This document shows, piece by piece, positions 1 to 7,633 of a stretch of 48,058 nucleotides of DNA; positions within the stretch are counted from its first letter, which is position 1; every line of letters begins with the position of its first letter. A program made the position numbers and the translations under genes. This stretch comes from Oscillospiraceae bacterium (lineage in GTDB: Bacteria > Bacillota > Clostridia > Oscillospirales > Oscillospiraceae). The DNA is taken from assembly GCA_016282135.1 (NCBI GenBank), contig JAEEKA010000077.1, forward strand, positions 1 through 48,058, read 5' to 3'. The notes under the pieces were generated by a model. It had not been told where the DNA came from. It did no database searches and saw only the letters and a list, made by a program, of their open reading frames with translations.

Positions 1-84
1 ATGCGCTTTGCAGGGCTGGAAGTACGCTTTTCGGTTAACGGAACGGAGCTGACCGTCCTGGAAATAGCAGAGCCCAGCGAATAA
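1..84 (+). CDS. C-terminal end of an unidentified protein (partial)
   Basis: The frame open from the first base runs to TAA at 82-84 and gives about 27 residues (ending EIAEPSE). The first codon is ATG, but this is the window edge, so it may be internal to a longer gene. I do not recognise a family. The stop lies about 50 bp before a strong promoter for the next gene, so it probably belongs to a separate transcript. Confidence 0.4.
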   Translation: MRFAGLEVRFSVNGTELTVLEIAEPSE

Positions 85-104
85 GAACTGCATATTTTTT
101 CAGC

Positions 105-161
105 GGAATCCTGTTTTCCCGTCTCTGACGGTTGACAGACAGGATTCCGATATTGTATAAT
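105..161 (+). promoter_or_regulatory. Promoter with a nested inverted repeat over the -35 box
   Basis: TTGACA (132-137) and TATAAT (156-161) are separated by 18 bp, a near-consensus sigma-A promoter that reads into the amidohydrolase gene. The arms GGAATCCTGT (105-114) and ACAGGATTCC (139-148) flank an inner hairpin CCGTC/GACGG (118-130), so the -35 box lies inside an inverted repeat. There is no following T run, which suits an operator or DNA structure better than a terminator; that is inference. Confidence 0.65.
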
Positions 162-201
162 AAACGATAATAGACAAAAAACGATAATGGAGTTGAACGA
201 G

Positions 202-1500
202 ATGAATAGGCTGCTTTTGGCACATGCCGATATTTTGACCTTGGAAAAAGGAGGCTGGCGCACCCTGCGGGACGCGTATCTGGGCGTGGAGGACGAGAAA
301 ATCTGTTATCTCTCCGAGACTGCGCCTATCGAACGATATGAACAGGTGAAGGATCTGCGGGGCAAGCTGCTGATTCCCGGGCTGATCAATTGTCATTGCC
401 ATGCCCCCATGGTGTTTCTCCGGGGCGTTGGCTCTGACCTGAATCTCCAGGACTGGCTGTACAATTACATTTTCCCCACCGAGGCAAAATGGACCGACAA
501 GGGGATTCGGGTTGCCAGCGAGCTGGCGATTCTGGAGCTGCTGGCCAGTGGCGTGACCTCCTTCTCCGATATGTATTATCGGAACGTCAACACCATTGAG
601 GCCCTGTGCCAGGCGGGCATGAAGGCCAACCTCTGCCGCTCCACCCAGGGTCGGAAGGACCTGCCCTACGAGAAGAATACGGATTGCAAGGAAGGCCTTG
701 CCCTCTTCGATTCCTACCACAACTACAACGGCGGGAAGATCAAAATTGACCTGTGCATTCACGCGGAATACACCAACACGCCGGAGACCATTGCGGCCTA
801 CAGCGCAGCCTGTTACGAGCGGGGCGCGAGAATGCACCTTCATCTCTCGGAGACCAAGCGGGAGCAGATGGAGTGTGTGTCCAAGTACGGCATGACCCCA
901 GCGGCTCTGTTTGAAAAGCTGGGTACCTTCCGGAACCCCACCACGGCGGCCCACTGCGTCTGGGTCACCCAGGAGGATATGGACATTCTCAAGGCCAACG
1001 GGGTCAGCCCGGTCCACTGTCCCTCCAGCAACATGAAGATCGGCAGCGGCTTCGCGCCGATTCAGCAGATGCTGGACAAGGGGATCAACGTCACCATCGG
1101 CACCGACGGCGCCGCCTCCAACAACAACCTGAATATGCTGGAGGAAATCCACCTGGCCTCCGTGATCCACAACGGCTACACCGGGGACCCCACCGTGGTG
1201 AAGCCCGCCGATCTGCTGAAAATGGCTACCGTCAACGGCGCCCGGCTCCAGGGCCGAGCCGACACAGGCCTGCTGGAGGTTGGGAGGAAGGCGGACATCG
1301 TCGCCATCGACTTTGACAAGCCCCACCTGATTCCCGCTTTGGATTATCCCGCCATGCTCTGCTACGCGGTTCAGGGCAGCGACGTGTGCATGACGATGGT
1401 GGACGGCAAAATCCTGTATGAGAACGGGGAATACAAAACCCTGGACGCGGAAAAGATTCGGGCGGAGTCCAGGACTGCCCTAAAGGAGCTTTACGCATGA
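202..1500 (+). CDS. mtaD: Amidohydrolase, MTA/S-adenosylhomocysteine deaminase family (MtaD-like)
   Basis: A zinc-dependent deaminase of the amidohydrolase superfamily, probably deaminating the adenine ring of 5'-methylthioadenosine, S-adenosylhomocysteine or 5'-deoxyadenosine in the cytoplasm. From the ATG at 202 the product is 432 residues. It shows the HxH metal pair (His65, His67 in NCHCH), the MHLHLSET block (metal His214, catalytic Glu217), AAHC (His251) and the GTDGAASNN block with metal Asp302. I chose ATG 202 because GGAG lies 9 bp upstream and the protein then begins MNRLLLAHADILT, the usual family N-terminus; an in-frame ATG at 187 would add five residues. The stop overlaps the start of the MtnA-like gene, so the two are translationally coupled and fit a nucleoside-byproduct salvage pathway. 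The exact substrate cannot be read from sequence. Confidence 0.85.
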   Translation: MNRLLLAHADILTLEKGGWRTLRDAYLGVEDEKICYLSETAPIERYEQVKDLRGKLLIPGLINCHCHAPMVFLRGVGSDLNLQDWLYNYIFPTEAKWTDKGIRVASELAILELLASGVTSFSDMYYRNVNTIEALCQAGMKANLCRSTQGRKDLPYEKNTDCKEGLALFDSYHNYNGGKIKIDLCIHAEYTNTPETIAAYSAACYERGARMHLHLSETKREQMECVSKYGMTPAALFEKLGTFRNPTTAAHCVWVTQEDMDILKANGVSPVHCPSSNMKIGSGFAPIQQMLDKGINVTIGTDGAASNNNLNMLEEIHLASVIHNGYTGDPTVVKPADLLKMATVNGARLQGRADTGLLEVGRKADIVAIDFDKPHLIPALDYPAMLCYAVQGSDVCMTMVDGKILYENGEYKTLDAEKIRAESRTALKELYA

Positions 1501-2579
1501 GCGGTCCCATGACGGCGGGGCGGGCGGATCACGATCTGGCGTTTATGCTCCGCTATGAGAACGTGGCCTGGTACGAGGATGGGGCCGTCCGTATTCTGGA
1601 CCGCAGAATCTACCCGGCCAAGATAGAATTCGTTACCTGCCATACCCATCAAGAGGTGGCCCGGGCCATCACCGACATGGTCACCCAGAGCTGCGGCCCC
1701 TTTACGGCTGCCGCAGCGGGCATGGCTCTGGCTGCCTGGGAGTGCCGGGACAGGGATGAGGCGGCCCAGCGGGCATACCTCCGCGCTGCGGCCTATACCA
1801 TTTCTCATGCCCGCCCGACAACGGTGGCCCGGATGGAGCGTATTACCGGCGGCTGTTTGGCAACCGCGGACCAGGCCCTTGCGGCGGGTGTTCCCGTGGA
1901 TCGGGTCATTGTGGATCACCTGGTCGCATCCAACAACCGGCGTTACGGCAAGGTGGCGAAGATGGCAAGCTTCCTGGTGGATATGTTTCCCGACGACGGA
2001 AAAATCATGACGCAGTGCTTCGGGGAGACCATTGTGGGCATGATGCTCCGGGAGGCAAAGTCCCGGGGCAAGAACCTGAAAATCTTCTGTCCAGAGACCC
2101 GGCCCTATTTCCAGGGAGCCCGGCTGACCGCCACGGTCTGTCAGGAGATGGGCTTTGATACTACCGTCATTACCGACAATATGCCGGCTTTCGTGATGGA
2201 GCGGGAGGGGATCGACGTCTTTACCTGCGCCGCGGACGCGATCTGTCTGGACGGCCATGTGGTGAACAAGATCGGAACCTTCCAAATCGCCATCGCCGCC
2301 AAGTACATGGGTATACCCTTCTTCGTCTCCGGCATCCCGGACGAGAGCCACCCCAACCGGGCGGCCATTCACATCGAGTCCCGGAACCCGGACTTCGTCC
2401 TGCAGGCCATGGGCGTGCGCACCGCAGCCCACGGCGTCCGGGGCTATTATCCATCCTTCGACATTACCCCGCCATCCCTGATCTCCGGCGTGGTCACCGA
2501 CCTGGGCATCTATTCCCCCTACGACCTGCCCCGGTATCTGCAGGTTGCGGACATTGGGCCGTATGAGATGGTGATCTGA
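1497..2579 (+). CDS. mtnA: Divergent MtnA-like / eIF2B-family sugar-phosphate isomerase
   Basis: The 360-residue product belongs to the MtnA/eIF2B-alpha-like family, which isomerises 5-methylthioribose-1-phosphate or related 5-deoxypentose-1-phosphates to the ribulose form. Both catalytic residues expected from B. subtilis MtnA are present: Cys174 (in MTQCFGET) and Asp247 (in CAADAI). The PYFQGARLTA and VVNKIGTFQIA blocks are also typical. It departs from canonical MtnA in two places: the N-terminal RGAP phosphate-binding loop reads SCGPF (66-69), and the usual HCNTG text after the catalytic region is CFGET. The ATG overlaps the deaminase TGA (ATGA), with AAGGAG 8 bp upstream. Pairing with an MtaD-like deaminase suggests salvage of methylthio- or deoxyadenosine. 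The substrate may be altered, so the mtnA symbol is a family assignment. Confidence 0.75.
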   Translation: MSGPMTAGRADHDLAFMLRYENVAWYEDGAVRILDRRIYPAKIEFVTCHTHQEVARAITDMVTQSCGPFTAAAAGMALAAWECRDRDEAAQRAYLRAAAYTISHARPTTVARMERITGGCLATADQALAAGVPVDRVIVDHLVASNNRRYGKVAKMASFLVDMFPDDGKIMTQCFGETIVGMMLREAKSRGKNLKIFCPETRPYFQGARLTATVCQEMGFDTTVITDNMPAFVMEREGIDVFTCAADAICLDGHVVNKIGTFQIAIAAKYMGIPFFVSGIPDESHPNRAAIHIESRNPDFVLQAMGVRTAAHGVRGYYPSFDITPPSLISGVVTDLGIYSPYDLPRYLQVADIGPYEMVI

Positions 2580-2580
2580 G

Positions 2581-2760
2581 AGTTGAGAATTGAGAATTGA
2601 GAATTGAGAATTCAACCGTAGGGATCAGGGATCAAGGATCAGGGGGTTCCCCGTCACGCGGTTCAGAGTCCGTAGGGCGGTCATTGGCCGCCCGCGCTGC
2701 GTGATTCGTGGTTCGGGCTTCAGAGCAACTATCCAATCATATTTTCACGTGCAGGTCAAT
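2581..2760. repeat. Intergenic repeats: (GAATTGA) heptads and a GTAGGG-headed palindrome
   Basis: A run of about four GAATTGA heptads (2581-2613) is followed by CCGTAGGGATCAGGG and then, at 2672-2694, by GTAGGG joined to the near-perfect palindrome GGGCGGTCATTGGCCGCCC. Related pieces occur inside tsaB (6062-6085) and upstream of tmcAL and acpP. No ORF here is convincing. Confidence 0.6.
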
Positions 2761-2763
2761 GCG

Positions 2764-2804
2764 AAAACCGGCAGCCAACACAAGAACGTGTCGGCTGCCG
2801 TTTT
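2764..2804 (-). terminator. Intrinsic terminator of the lipoprotein gene
   Basis: Inverted arms centred on GGCAGCC/GGCTGCC (2764-2781 and 2788-2804), with A-rich and T-rich flanks, lie directly after the minus-strand stop at 2807. On the minus strand the hairpin ends in GGTTTTC. The A/T flanks on both sides mean it could also stop plus-strand transcription from the mtaD-mtnA pair. Confidence 0.75.
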
Positions 2805-2806
2805 CA

Positions 2807-3856
2807 TTATTCTTTCCACTCGATCTTGTTGTAGGTTTCCGGATTTGACTTAAAGAAGTACAGTTTCGAAAAGTACTTCTTTTCCTCCATGATCTGTTTT
2901 GCCGTAGACTCGTCCAAGATGAGGCTCGGATCATCAACGAAGTAAATTGTTCCGCTTACGTCTATATCCGCAAATAAAGTCTTTACCGTTTCAAGCGTTT
3001 CTTCCTTGTCTTCGGGCTTGTAATTGACTACTGCTACAAAGCGAAAGTCCTTTTGATCCACGGAAATATATTCCTCGAATGCGGGAATCGAATCGAAGCC
3101 GACTTGTTGGTGGTAAACTGATACAACAAGGCTGTTTGTGCCAAAGCCCTTTTCAATCCGTTGAGAAATATAGTTTTTCGTCTCTTCAAGATATGCTTCT
3201 CCAACAAACCATTTCGCATAGTTATCGGATTCAGAACCATACGTGCTGATGTGGATACACATATCAGGGCGATAATCCGGACATATTGAGTCCGTGTTCA
3301 TTACGTCATTCAGATCATCTGCAAAGTAAATGCTGCAATCTAATTTCAATCCTGCAAGCAGCTCCGTTACTTTTTCAAGGGTTTCTTTCCCGTCCTTTGG
3401 GCAATAATCGACGCGTGCCGAAAACTCGCAACAATATGAGGCTAAGTATTCATCAAAGGGCATATCATCACCATGACTCAGAGGGTGATAATAAGGGGAT
3501 AGAGTTACGGAGCAGTTTGTATGAAACGCATTCGCAAATAGCTGCGTAAAATACTCTCGTGTCTGATCCTCGTATTTGATTCCCAAGTATGTGTCATAGT
3601 AGTCTTCGGTTTCCCCGTAGTTATAGCAGACCGCTTCTATTTCCTTGTCGGGAAATCGCTCGGAATGCGCGACGATCCGCACTCCCGATAATAATAAGGC
3701 CGTGTTATCATAATCAAAAATGAAGGTATCATCGGGATATTTTTGCGCCAGATGCTCCATGATCCGATCGATTGTCGCCCCGTGGCGGCGGCATCCGCTC
3801 AGGCCGATCACAGTCAGAAGGATCAAACATAATAAGAATACAGTTTTACGTTTCAC
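2807..3856 (-). CDS. Putative lipoprotein of unknown function with an internal duplication
   Basis: Read from GTG at 3856 (AAAGGAG about 10 bp upstream) the product is 349 residues. It begins VKRKTVFLLCLILL and has a lipobox LSGC, so it should be a lipid-anchored extracytoplasmic protein. I do not recognise the family. The mature part contains a repeated block: CPKDGKETLEKVTELLAG...CSIYFADD and, further on, KPEDKEETLETVKTLFAD...GTIYFVDD, suggesting two copies of one small alpha/beta domain. The gene stands alone, is visibly richer in A+T than its neighbours, and has its own terminator, which together hint at acquisition. A longer reading from ATG 3898 would put 14 residues before the signal peptide and lacks a good ribosome site. 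Confidence 0.75.
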   Translation of the reverse strand: MKRKTVFLLCLILLTVIGLSGCRRHGATIDRIMEHLAQKYPDDTFIFDYDNTALLLSGVRIVAHSERFPDKEIEAVCYNYGETEDYYDTYLGIKYEDQTREYFTQLFANAFHTNCSVTLSPYYHPLSHGDDMPFDEYLASYCCEFSARVDYCPKDGKETLEKVTELLAGLKLDCSIYFADDLNDVMNTDSICPDYRPDMCIHISTYGSESDNYAKWFVGEAYLEETKNYISQRIEKGFGTNSLVVSVYHQQVGFDSIPAFEEYISVDQKDFRFVAVVNYKPEDKEETLETVKTLFADIDVSGTIYFVDDPSLILDESTAKQIMEEKKYFSKLYFFKSNPETYNKIEWKE

Positions 3857-3896
3857 GGATGCAAAACTCCTTTTTTCAAAAAACCGGGTATAAGAC

Positions 3897-3941
3897 AAGG
3901 CGTTGCCTCTTGTGGCTGCTTGCCGCGTGAGACAACGCCTT
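3897..3941. repeat. Inverted repeat between lipoprotein and antiporter genes
   Basis: Arms AAGGCGTTG (3897-3905) and CAACGCCTT (3933-3941), extendable to about 13 bp with one mismatch, enclose a loop of about 27 nt. It lies just past the antiporter stop on the minus strand and before the lipoprotein start. There is no clean T run, so it is a weak terminator candidate at best. Confidence 0.45.
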
Positions 3942-3954
3942 GACGCGTTTCAAA

Positions 3955-5241
3955 TCACCGGTGCCGCTTGGGTTCCGGGTGGGGCGGGTTCAGCTCCTTG
4001 GGGGCGATCTCACCGGCCTTGGTCAGGGCGATCTTGGTCAGCATGGGGCCGACCAGCTCATAGACCAGCACCGAGAAGAGGATGATGGAGCGGATCACCG
4101 CGCCGTCCGGGCCAAGCTGGGTGGCAACCGTCTGGGACATGCCAAGGGCCACGCCCGCCTGGGGCAGGAGGGTAATACCCAGCCATTTCTGAATGGTGGG
4201 GGAGCAGTGGGTCATCCTGGAGGAGATGGACGCGCCGCCGATTTTACCCGCGGAACGCAAGATAATGTAGGCTACGCCCACCAGCACCGCCACCCAGTCC
4301 TTGAAGACGGACAGGTCAAGCTCCGCGCCGCTGATGACGAAGAACAGCACGAACAGGGGAGCGGTCCAGCGGTCGGTTTTGGCCATCAGCTCCTCGGAAC
4401 TGGGGCAGATATTGCAGAAGACCGTCGCCATCATCATGCACACCAGCAGAGAGGAGAAGCCAAGCTGCACCTCACTGTCGGGGAAGTCAAGGTGAATCAT
4501 GGACAGGGATACCGCGAAGATGACAAAGGTGATGGCTACGCTGAGACGCTTGCTGCGGGAGTGGAAGAAGCGCTCCACCCAGGTATAGATCAGACCCAGG
4601 GCCGCGCCCAGCACCAGGGAGGCGGTGACCTCCAGCAGGGGATTCACCAAGACGGAAACAAGGCTGACGCCGGCACCGCTGATGAGACTCTTTGCTATGC
4701 CGAAGCTGACGGCAAAGACCACCAGACCTACCGCGTCGTCCAAGGCCACGATGGGCAGCAGAATGTCCACCAGGGGGCCCTTGGCCTTGTACTGGTTGAC
4801 CACCATGAGGGTGGCCGCCGGGGCGGTAGCGGTAGCGATGGCGCCCAGGGTGATGCAGTCCGCCACGTTGATCTTGTCCGGCATCAGCAGGTGCAGGCCC
4901 AGTATGCCCAGATCCACCAGCAGGGTGGCGGCCAGCGCCTGGAACACGGCCACCACGACGGCCTGTTTGCCGATGGTTTTCAGTTGTTTGAGCCGGAACT
5001 CATTGCCAATTGCAAAGGCGATGAAGCCCAGGGCTACGTCGGAAATGGGCTTCAAAACGCCCACCTTTTCAAAGCTGGTAAAGCCAATGCCGTCCACGCC
5101 GAGCTTTCCCAACACAAAGGGACCCACCAGCAGACCGGCAATCAGATAGCCGGTCACGGCAGGAAGCTTCAGCGGCTTCACCACCCGGGACATTAGCAGT
5201 CCCGCCAGCAGGGCAAAGGCAATCGATAAAAGTGTTTCCAT
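3955..5241 (-). CDS. Cation/proton antiporter (CPA2-type)
   Basis: A 428-residue polytopic membrane protein with about 12 hydrophobic segments, matching Na+/H+ or K+/H+ exchangers of the CPA superfamily. The ion-binding core is recognisable: an unwound segment with TATAPAATLMVV near residues 137-148 and an Asp-Asp pair in VALDDAVGLVVFA about 20 residues on. A DD pair is typical of electrogenic exchangers. The protein ends soon after the last membrane segment with a short Pro/His-rich tail and has no RCK/TrkA-N domain, unlike full Kef channels. Its ATG lies 3 bp after the upp stop, so it is probably coupled to upp. The ion transported is not evident from sequence. Confidence 0.85.
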   Translation of the reverse strand: METLLSIAFALLAGLLMSRVVKPLKLPAVTGYLIAGLLVGPFVLGKLGVDGIGFTSFEKVGVLKPISDVALGFIAFAIGNEFRLKQLKTIGKQAVVVAVFQALAATLLVDLGILGLHLLMPDKINVADCITLGAIATATAPAATLMVVNQYKAKGPLVDILLPIVALDDAVGLVVFAVSFGIAKSLISGAGVSLVSVLVNPLLEVTASLVLGAALGLIYTWVERFFHSRSKRLSVAITFVIFAVSLSMIHLDFPDSEVQLGFSSLLVCMMMATVFCNICPSSEELMAKTDRWTAPLFVLFFVISGAELDLSVFKDWVAVLVGVAYIILRSAGKIGGASISSRMTHCSPTIQKWLGITLLPQAGVALGMSQTVATQLGPDGAVIRSIILFSVLVYELVGPMLTKIALTKAGEIAPKELNPPHPEPKRHR

Positions 5242-5244
5242 AAC

Positions 5245-5877
5245 TTATTTTGTCCCGAAAATCCGATCTCCCGCGTCGCCCAGGCCGGGAACGATGTAGG
5301 CGTTCTCGTTAAGCTTTTCATCCACAGAGGCCACAAAAACGTCCACGTCCGGGTGATCCCTGCGGATCACGGCCACGCCCTCGGGGGCGGCGATGATGTC
5401 CATCAGCACAATGTGCTTGCAGCCAAATTTTTCCTTCAGAATGGTGATGGCAGCGGAGGCGCTGCCGCCGGTTGCCAGCATGGGGTCCACGATAAAGACC
5501 TGCCGCTCGGAGATGTCGGGGGGCATCTTGCAGTAGTATTCCACCGGCAAATGGCTTTCGGGGTCCCGATACAGGCCGATGTGGCCTACCTTGGCGGAGG
5601 GGATCAGGTCAATGATGGGGTCCACCATGCCCAGGCCTGCCCGGAGAATGGGGACGATGGCCAGCTTCTTTCCGGCCAGCACCCGGACCTTGGCCTTGGC
5701 TACGGGGGTCTCGATCTCTACCTCTTCCGTGGGAAGGCTGCGGGTTGCTTCGTAGCACATGAGTTGGGCAATTTCACCCACCAGTTCCCGAAATTCTTTG
5801 ACGCCGGTATCCTTGTTCCGCAGAATGGCCAGCTTGTGCTGAATCAGCGGATGCTCTAAAACATGTAATGAAGCCAT
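5245..5877 (-). CDS. upp: Uracil phosphoribosyltransferase
   Basis: Converts uracil and PRPP to UMP in pyrimidine salvage. The 210-residue product from ATG 5877 ([16 protein letters not shown]) matches the family length and N-terminus. The PRPP loop is [10 protein letters not shown] (Asp131 onward) and the uracil-binding C-terminus is [12 protein letters not shown] (194-205). AAAGGAG, 12 bp upstream, lies inside the last codons of tsaB, and the start follows the tsaB stop by 7 bp. A longer reading from 5901 is possible but would begin inside tsaB. It is the third gene of tsaE-tsaB-upp-antiporter. Confidence 0.93.
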   Translation of the reverse strand: MASLHVLEHPLIQHKLAILRNKDTGVKEFRELVGEIAQLMCYEATRSLPTEEVEIETPVAKAKVRVLAGKKLAIVPILRAGLGMVDPIIDLIPSAKVGHIGLYRDPESHLPVEYYCKMPPDISERQVFIVDPMLATGGSASAAITILKEKFGCKHIVLMDIIAAPEGVAVIRRDHPDVDVFVASVDEKLNENAYIVPGLGDAGDRIFGTK

Positions 5878-5884
5878 TTCGAAT

Positions 5885-6631
5885 TCAGTCTCCTTTTTCA
5901 TCTTTATCTCTTTCCAGGCGTTCTCGTTCCGCCTGAGACAGACGTAAATAGTTGGGCGTAACTTGACCGGGATCGGCCCGAACGCCTGACAACGCGGCCT
6001 CGTAAGCCGCAAGAGCCACACCGGCAGCCCGCTGCTGCCGCAGATGCTCCGCAACCAGCCTGTAGGGGCGGTCATTGGCCGCCCGCTCGACATCGGATTG
6101 CGCTTCTGTCCTGTTCAGAAAGTCCCAGGCCAGTGCCGCACCGTCTCCCACGAACCAGATTGGCTCGGAAAAGCTCTTCAAATCCGCGGCCAGCTCCTCC
6201 AGAGAGATGGCCCGGTCCGGCCGCAGCCGGAGAATCTTGCCATCCTCACCCCGGAACAGCCCGTTGTAGACTTGGCTCCGCCGGGCGTCCATGCAGCAGC
6301 AGATTACACCCTCCAGGTCCACCCCGTTCCAGGCCATAGCCTCTAAGGTGGAAACCGGCAGGCAGGGCAGCTCCGCCCCCCAGCACAGGCCCTTGGCCGC
6401 CGCCGCTCCGATGCGGACGCCGGTGAAGCTGCCGGGCCCGTTGGCCCAAGCCACGTAGTCCAGATCGGCAGGGGAGAGTCCGCAGGTATCCAGCAGATCC
6501 TTCGCCAGCTTCATCATGGTCCGGCTGTGGGTCTGGCCGTCGTTCTGATAGCTCTCCGCTGTGAGGACGCCGTCAGTCAGCAGGGCCACCGAGGCCGCCT
6601 TGGCGGAGGATTCAAAGGCTAAGATCCGCAT
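5885..6631 (-). CDS. tsaB: tRNA t6A biosynthesis protein TsaB, carrying an in-frame palindromic repeat
   Basis: TsaB is the non-catalytic partner of TsaD in making N6-threonylcarbamoyladenosine at A37 of ANN-decoding tRNAs. The 248-residue product has the ASKHA-type start [17 protein letters not shown], the [15 protein letters not shown] block and [14 protein letters not shown]. The start at 6631 has AGGAGG upstream and overlaps tsaE by 20 bp. Oddity: codons for ERAANDRPY (about residues 182-190) are the dispersed intergenic repeat GTAGGG plus a GGGCGG/CCGCCC palindrome, inserted in frame within the segment between [12 protein letters not shown] and [10 protein letters not shown]. That segment appears about a dozen residues longer than I would expect. 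The reading frame is intact and the flanking motifs are preserved, so the protein is presumably functional. Confidence 0.9.
   Translation of the reverse strand: MRILAFESSAKAASVALLTDGVLTAESYQNDGQTHSRTMMKLAKDLLDTCGLSPADLDYVAWANGPGSFTGVRIGAAAAKGLCWGAELPCLPVSTLEAMAWNGVDLEGVICCCMDARRSQVYNGLFRGEDGKILRLRPDRAISLEELAADLKSFSEPIWFVGDGAALAWDFLNRTEAQSDVERAANDRPYRLVAEHLRQQRAAGVALAAYEAALSGVRADPGQVTPNYLRLSQAERERLERDKDEKGD
6062..6085 (-). repeat. GTAGGG-headed palindromic repeat inside tsaB
   Basis: GTAGGG followed by GGCGGTCATTGGCCGCCCG matches the intergenic copy at 2672-2694 apart from one extra G. The core is a near-perfect palindrome (GGGCGG/CCGCCC arms). On the tsaB strand it reads ERAANDRPY without a stop. 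Confidence 0.75.
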
Positions 6632-7055
6632 GGTTTCGACCTCCTGTAAGGGTGATATACCGAGTGTCCTCCGATTCCGGATCCTTCCGGATGGTGACGG
6701 TAATAGGGTCCTCCAAGGCCTCTGCCACGTTTTCACTCCACTCCACAGCGCAGACGCCGCCCCGGTCCAGATAGTCCTCCCAGCCCAGGTCAAAGAGCTC
6801 CTCCGCGTCCCGAAGTCGATACATATCAAAGTGGAACAGGGGAAGCCGCCCTTGGGGATATTCATTTACGATGGTGTAGGTGGGGGAGGTCACCGGGTCT
6901 GTGATTCCCAGGCCCCGGGCCAGCCCCCGGGTAAAAGCAGTTTTCCCGGCGCCCAGGTCTCCCAGGAAGGCGATCACGTCTCCCGGCTGAAGCTTAGCGG
7001 CCAGAGCCGCCCCCAAACGCTCCGTCTCGGCGGCGGAACGGGTAATGTATTCCAT
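6612..7055 (-). CDS. tsaE: tRNA t6A biosynthesis ATPase TsaE
   Basis: P-loop ATPase that drives the TsaB-TsaD cycle in t6A formation. The 147-residue product has a Walker A GDLGAGKT (32-39), the SPTYTIVNEYP block and the acidic WEDYLDRGGVCAVEWSE region near the C-terminus. ATG 7055 was chosen because AAGGA lies at proper spacing; ATG 7073 would add six residues. First gene of a minus-strand operon with tsaB, upp and the antiporter. Its promoter is TTGCAT (7109-7114) and TATAAT (7086-7091), 17 bp apart. Confidence 0.92.
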   Translation of the reverse strand: MEYITRSAAETERLGAALAAKLQPGDVIAFLGDLGAGKTAFTRGLARGLGITDPVTSPTYTIVNEYPQGRLPLFHFDMYRLRDAEELFDLGWEDYLDRGGVCAVEWSENVAEALEDPITVTIRKDPESEDTRYITLTGGRNHADLSL

Positions 7056-7085
7056 AGCATTCTTCCTTATCATGACACTCTTGTT

Positions 7086-7143
7086 ATTATATCACAGGAA
7101 AAGAGGAAATGCAATTGCATTTCGGGCATGAATATGATAAAAT
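7086..7143. promoter_or_regulatory. Divergent promoter pair with abutting palindromic -35 boxes
   Basis: The 12-bp palindrome ATGCAATTGCAT (7109-7120) supplies TTGCAT as the -35 box in both directions. Leftward: TTGCAT (7109-7114), 17 bp, TATAAT (7086-7091), for tsaE. Rightward: TTGCAT (7115-7120), 17 bp, TAAAAT (7138-7143), for the fRMsr gene. The two -35 boxes touch, so two polymerases probably cannot occupy them together; that last point is inference. Confidence 0.75.
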
Positions 7144-7171
7144 AAGCAAAACAAAAAAGGGGGAAACCTGC

Positions 7172-7618
7172 ATGACCGACTACAAAGAACTCAACGCCCA
7201 ACTCTTCGCCCTGGTGGACGGAATCGATCACCCCATTTCCAATTTGGCCAACGCCTCCGCGCTTTTGTGGCACGCGCTGCCGGATCTGAATTGGGCCGGA
7301 TTTTATCTCCGGGAGGGGGAAAAGCTCGTCCTGGGGCCCTTCCAGGGAAAGACAGCCTGCATCGAAATCCCCATGGGTCGCGGCGTCTGCGGTACTGCTG
7401 CCGCCCAGGACAGCACGCAGCTTGTCCCGGACGTTCACTGCTTCCGGGGCCATATTGCCTGTGACAGCGCCTCCCGTTCCGAGATCGTGGTTCCGCTGCG
7501 GAAGGACGGAGCAGTCATCGGCGTCCTGGACGTGGACAGCCCCATCGCTAATCGATTCACGGGGGAAGATCGGGCGGGTCTGGAGACCTTTGCCTCCATT
7601 TTGGAACAGCATATCTGA
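7172..7618 (+). CDS. msrC: Free methionine-(R)-sulfoxide reductase (GAF-domain, fRMsr)
   Basis: Reduces free L-methionine-(R)-sulfoxide using a GAF-fold active site. The 148-residue product carries the family signature TACIEIPMGRGVCGTAAA with Cys63 and Cys73, and GHIACDSASRSEIVVPL with Cys97. The 10- and 24-residue spacings match the three catalytic or resolving cysteines of characterised fRMsr. An extra Cys90 lies in PDVHCF. The start at 7172 has AAAAAGGGGG upstream; the frame extends further 5' but that part overlaps the promoter. It heads the transcript that continues into moxR, DUF58 and the DUF4129-like gene, though a 15-bp gap and a strong own RBS let moxR be translated independently. 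Confidence 0.9.
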   Translation: MTDYKELNAQLFALVDGIDHPISNLANASALLWHALPDLNWAGFYLREGEKLVLGPFQGKTACIEIPMGRGVCGTAAAQDSTQLVPDVHCFRGHIACDSASRSEIVVPLRKDGAVIGVLDVDSPIANRFTGEDRAGLETFASILEQHI

Positions 7619-7633
7619 CCGGGGAGGTACGCC

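Noticed and set aside
100-1326. Long minus-strand ORF of about 408 codons opposite the amidohydrolase gene
   Set aside because: Shadow frame of a clearly recognised plus-strand gene, with no family match and no ribosome site. The same holds for long antisense frames opposite mtnA, the antiporter, dnaX, purF, purL and the M13 peptidase.
3940-5196. 418-codon plus-strand ORF rich in His, Gln and Gly
   Set aside because: Antisense to the cation/proton antiporter; composition is that expected of a reversed membrane-protein gene.
5885-6865. Longer TsaB reading from 6865 (326 residues)
   Set aside because: The extra N-terminus overlaps tsaE in another frame and lacks homology; the family start MRILAFESS at 6631 has a good ribosome site.
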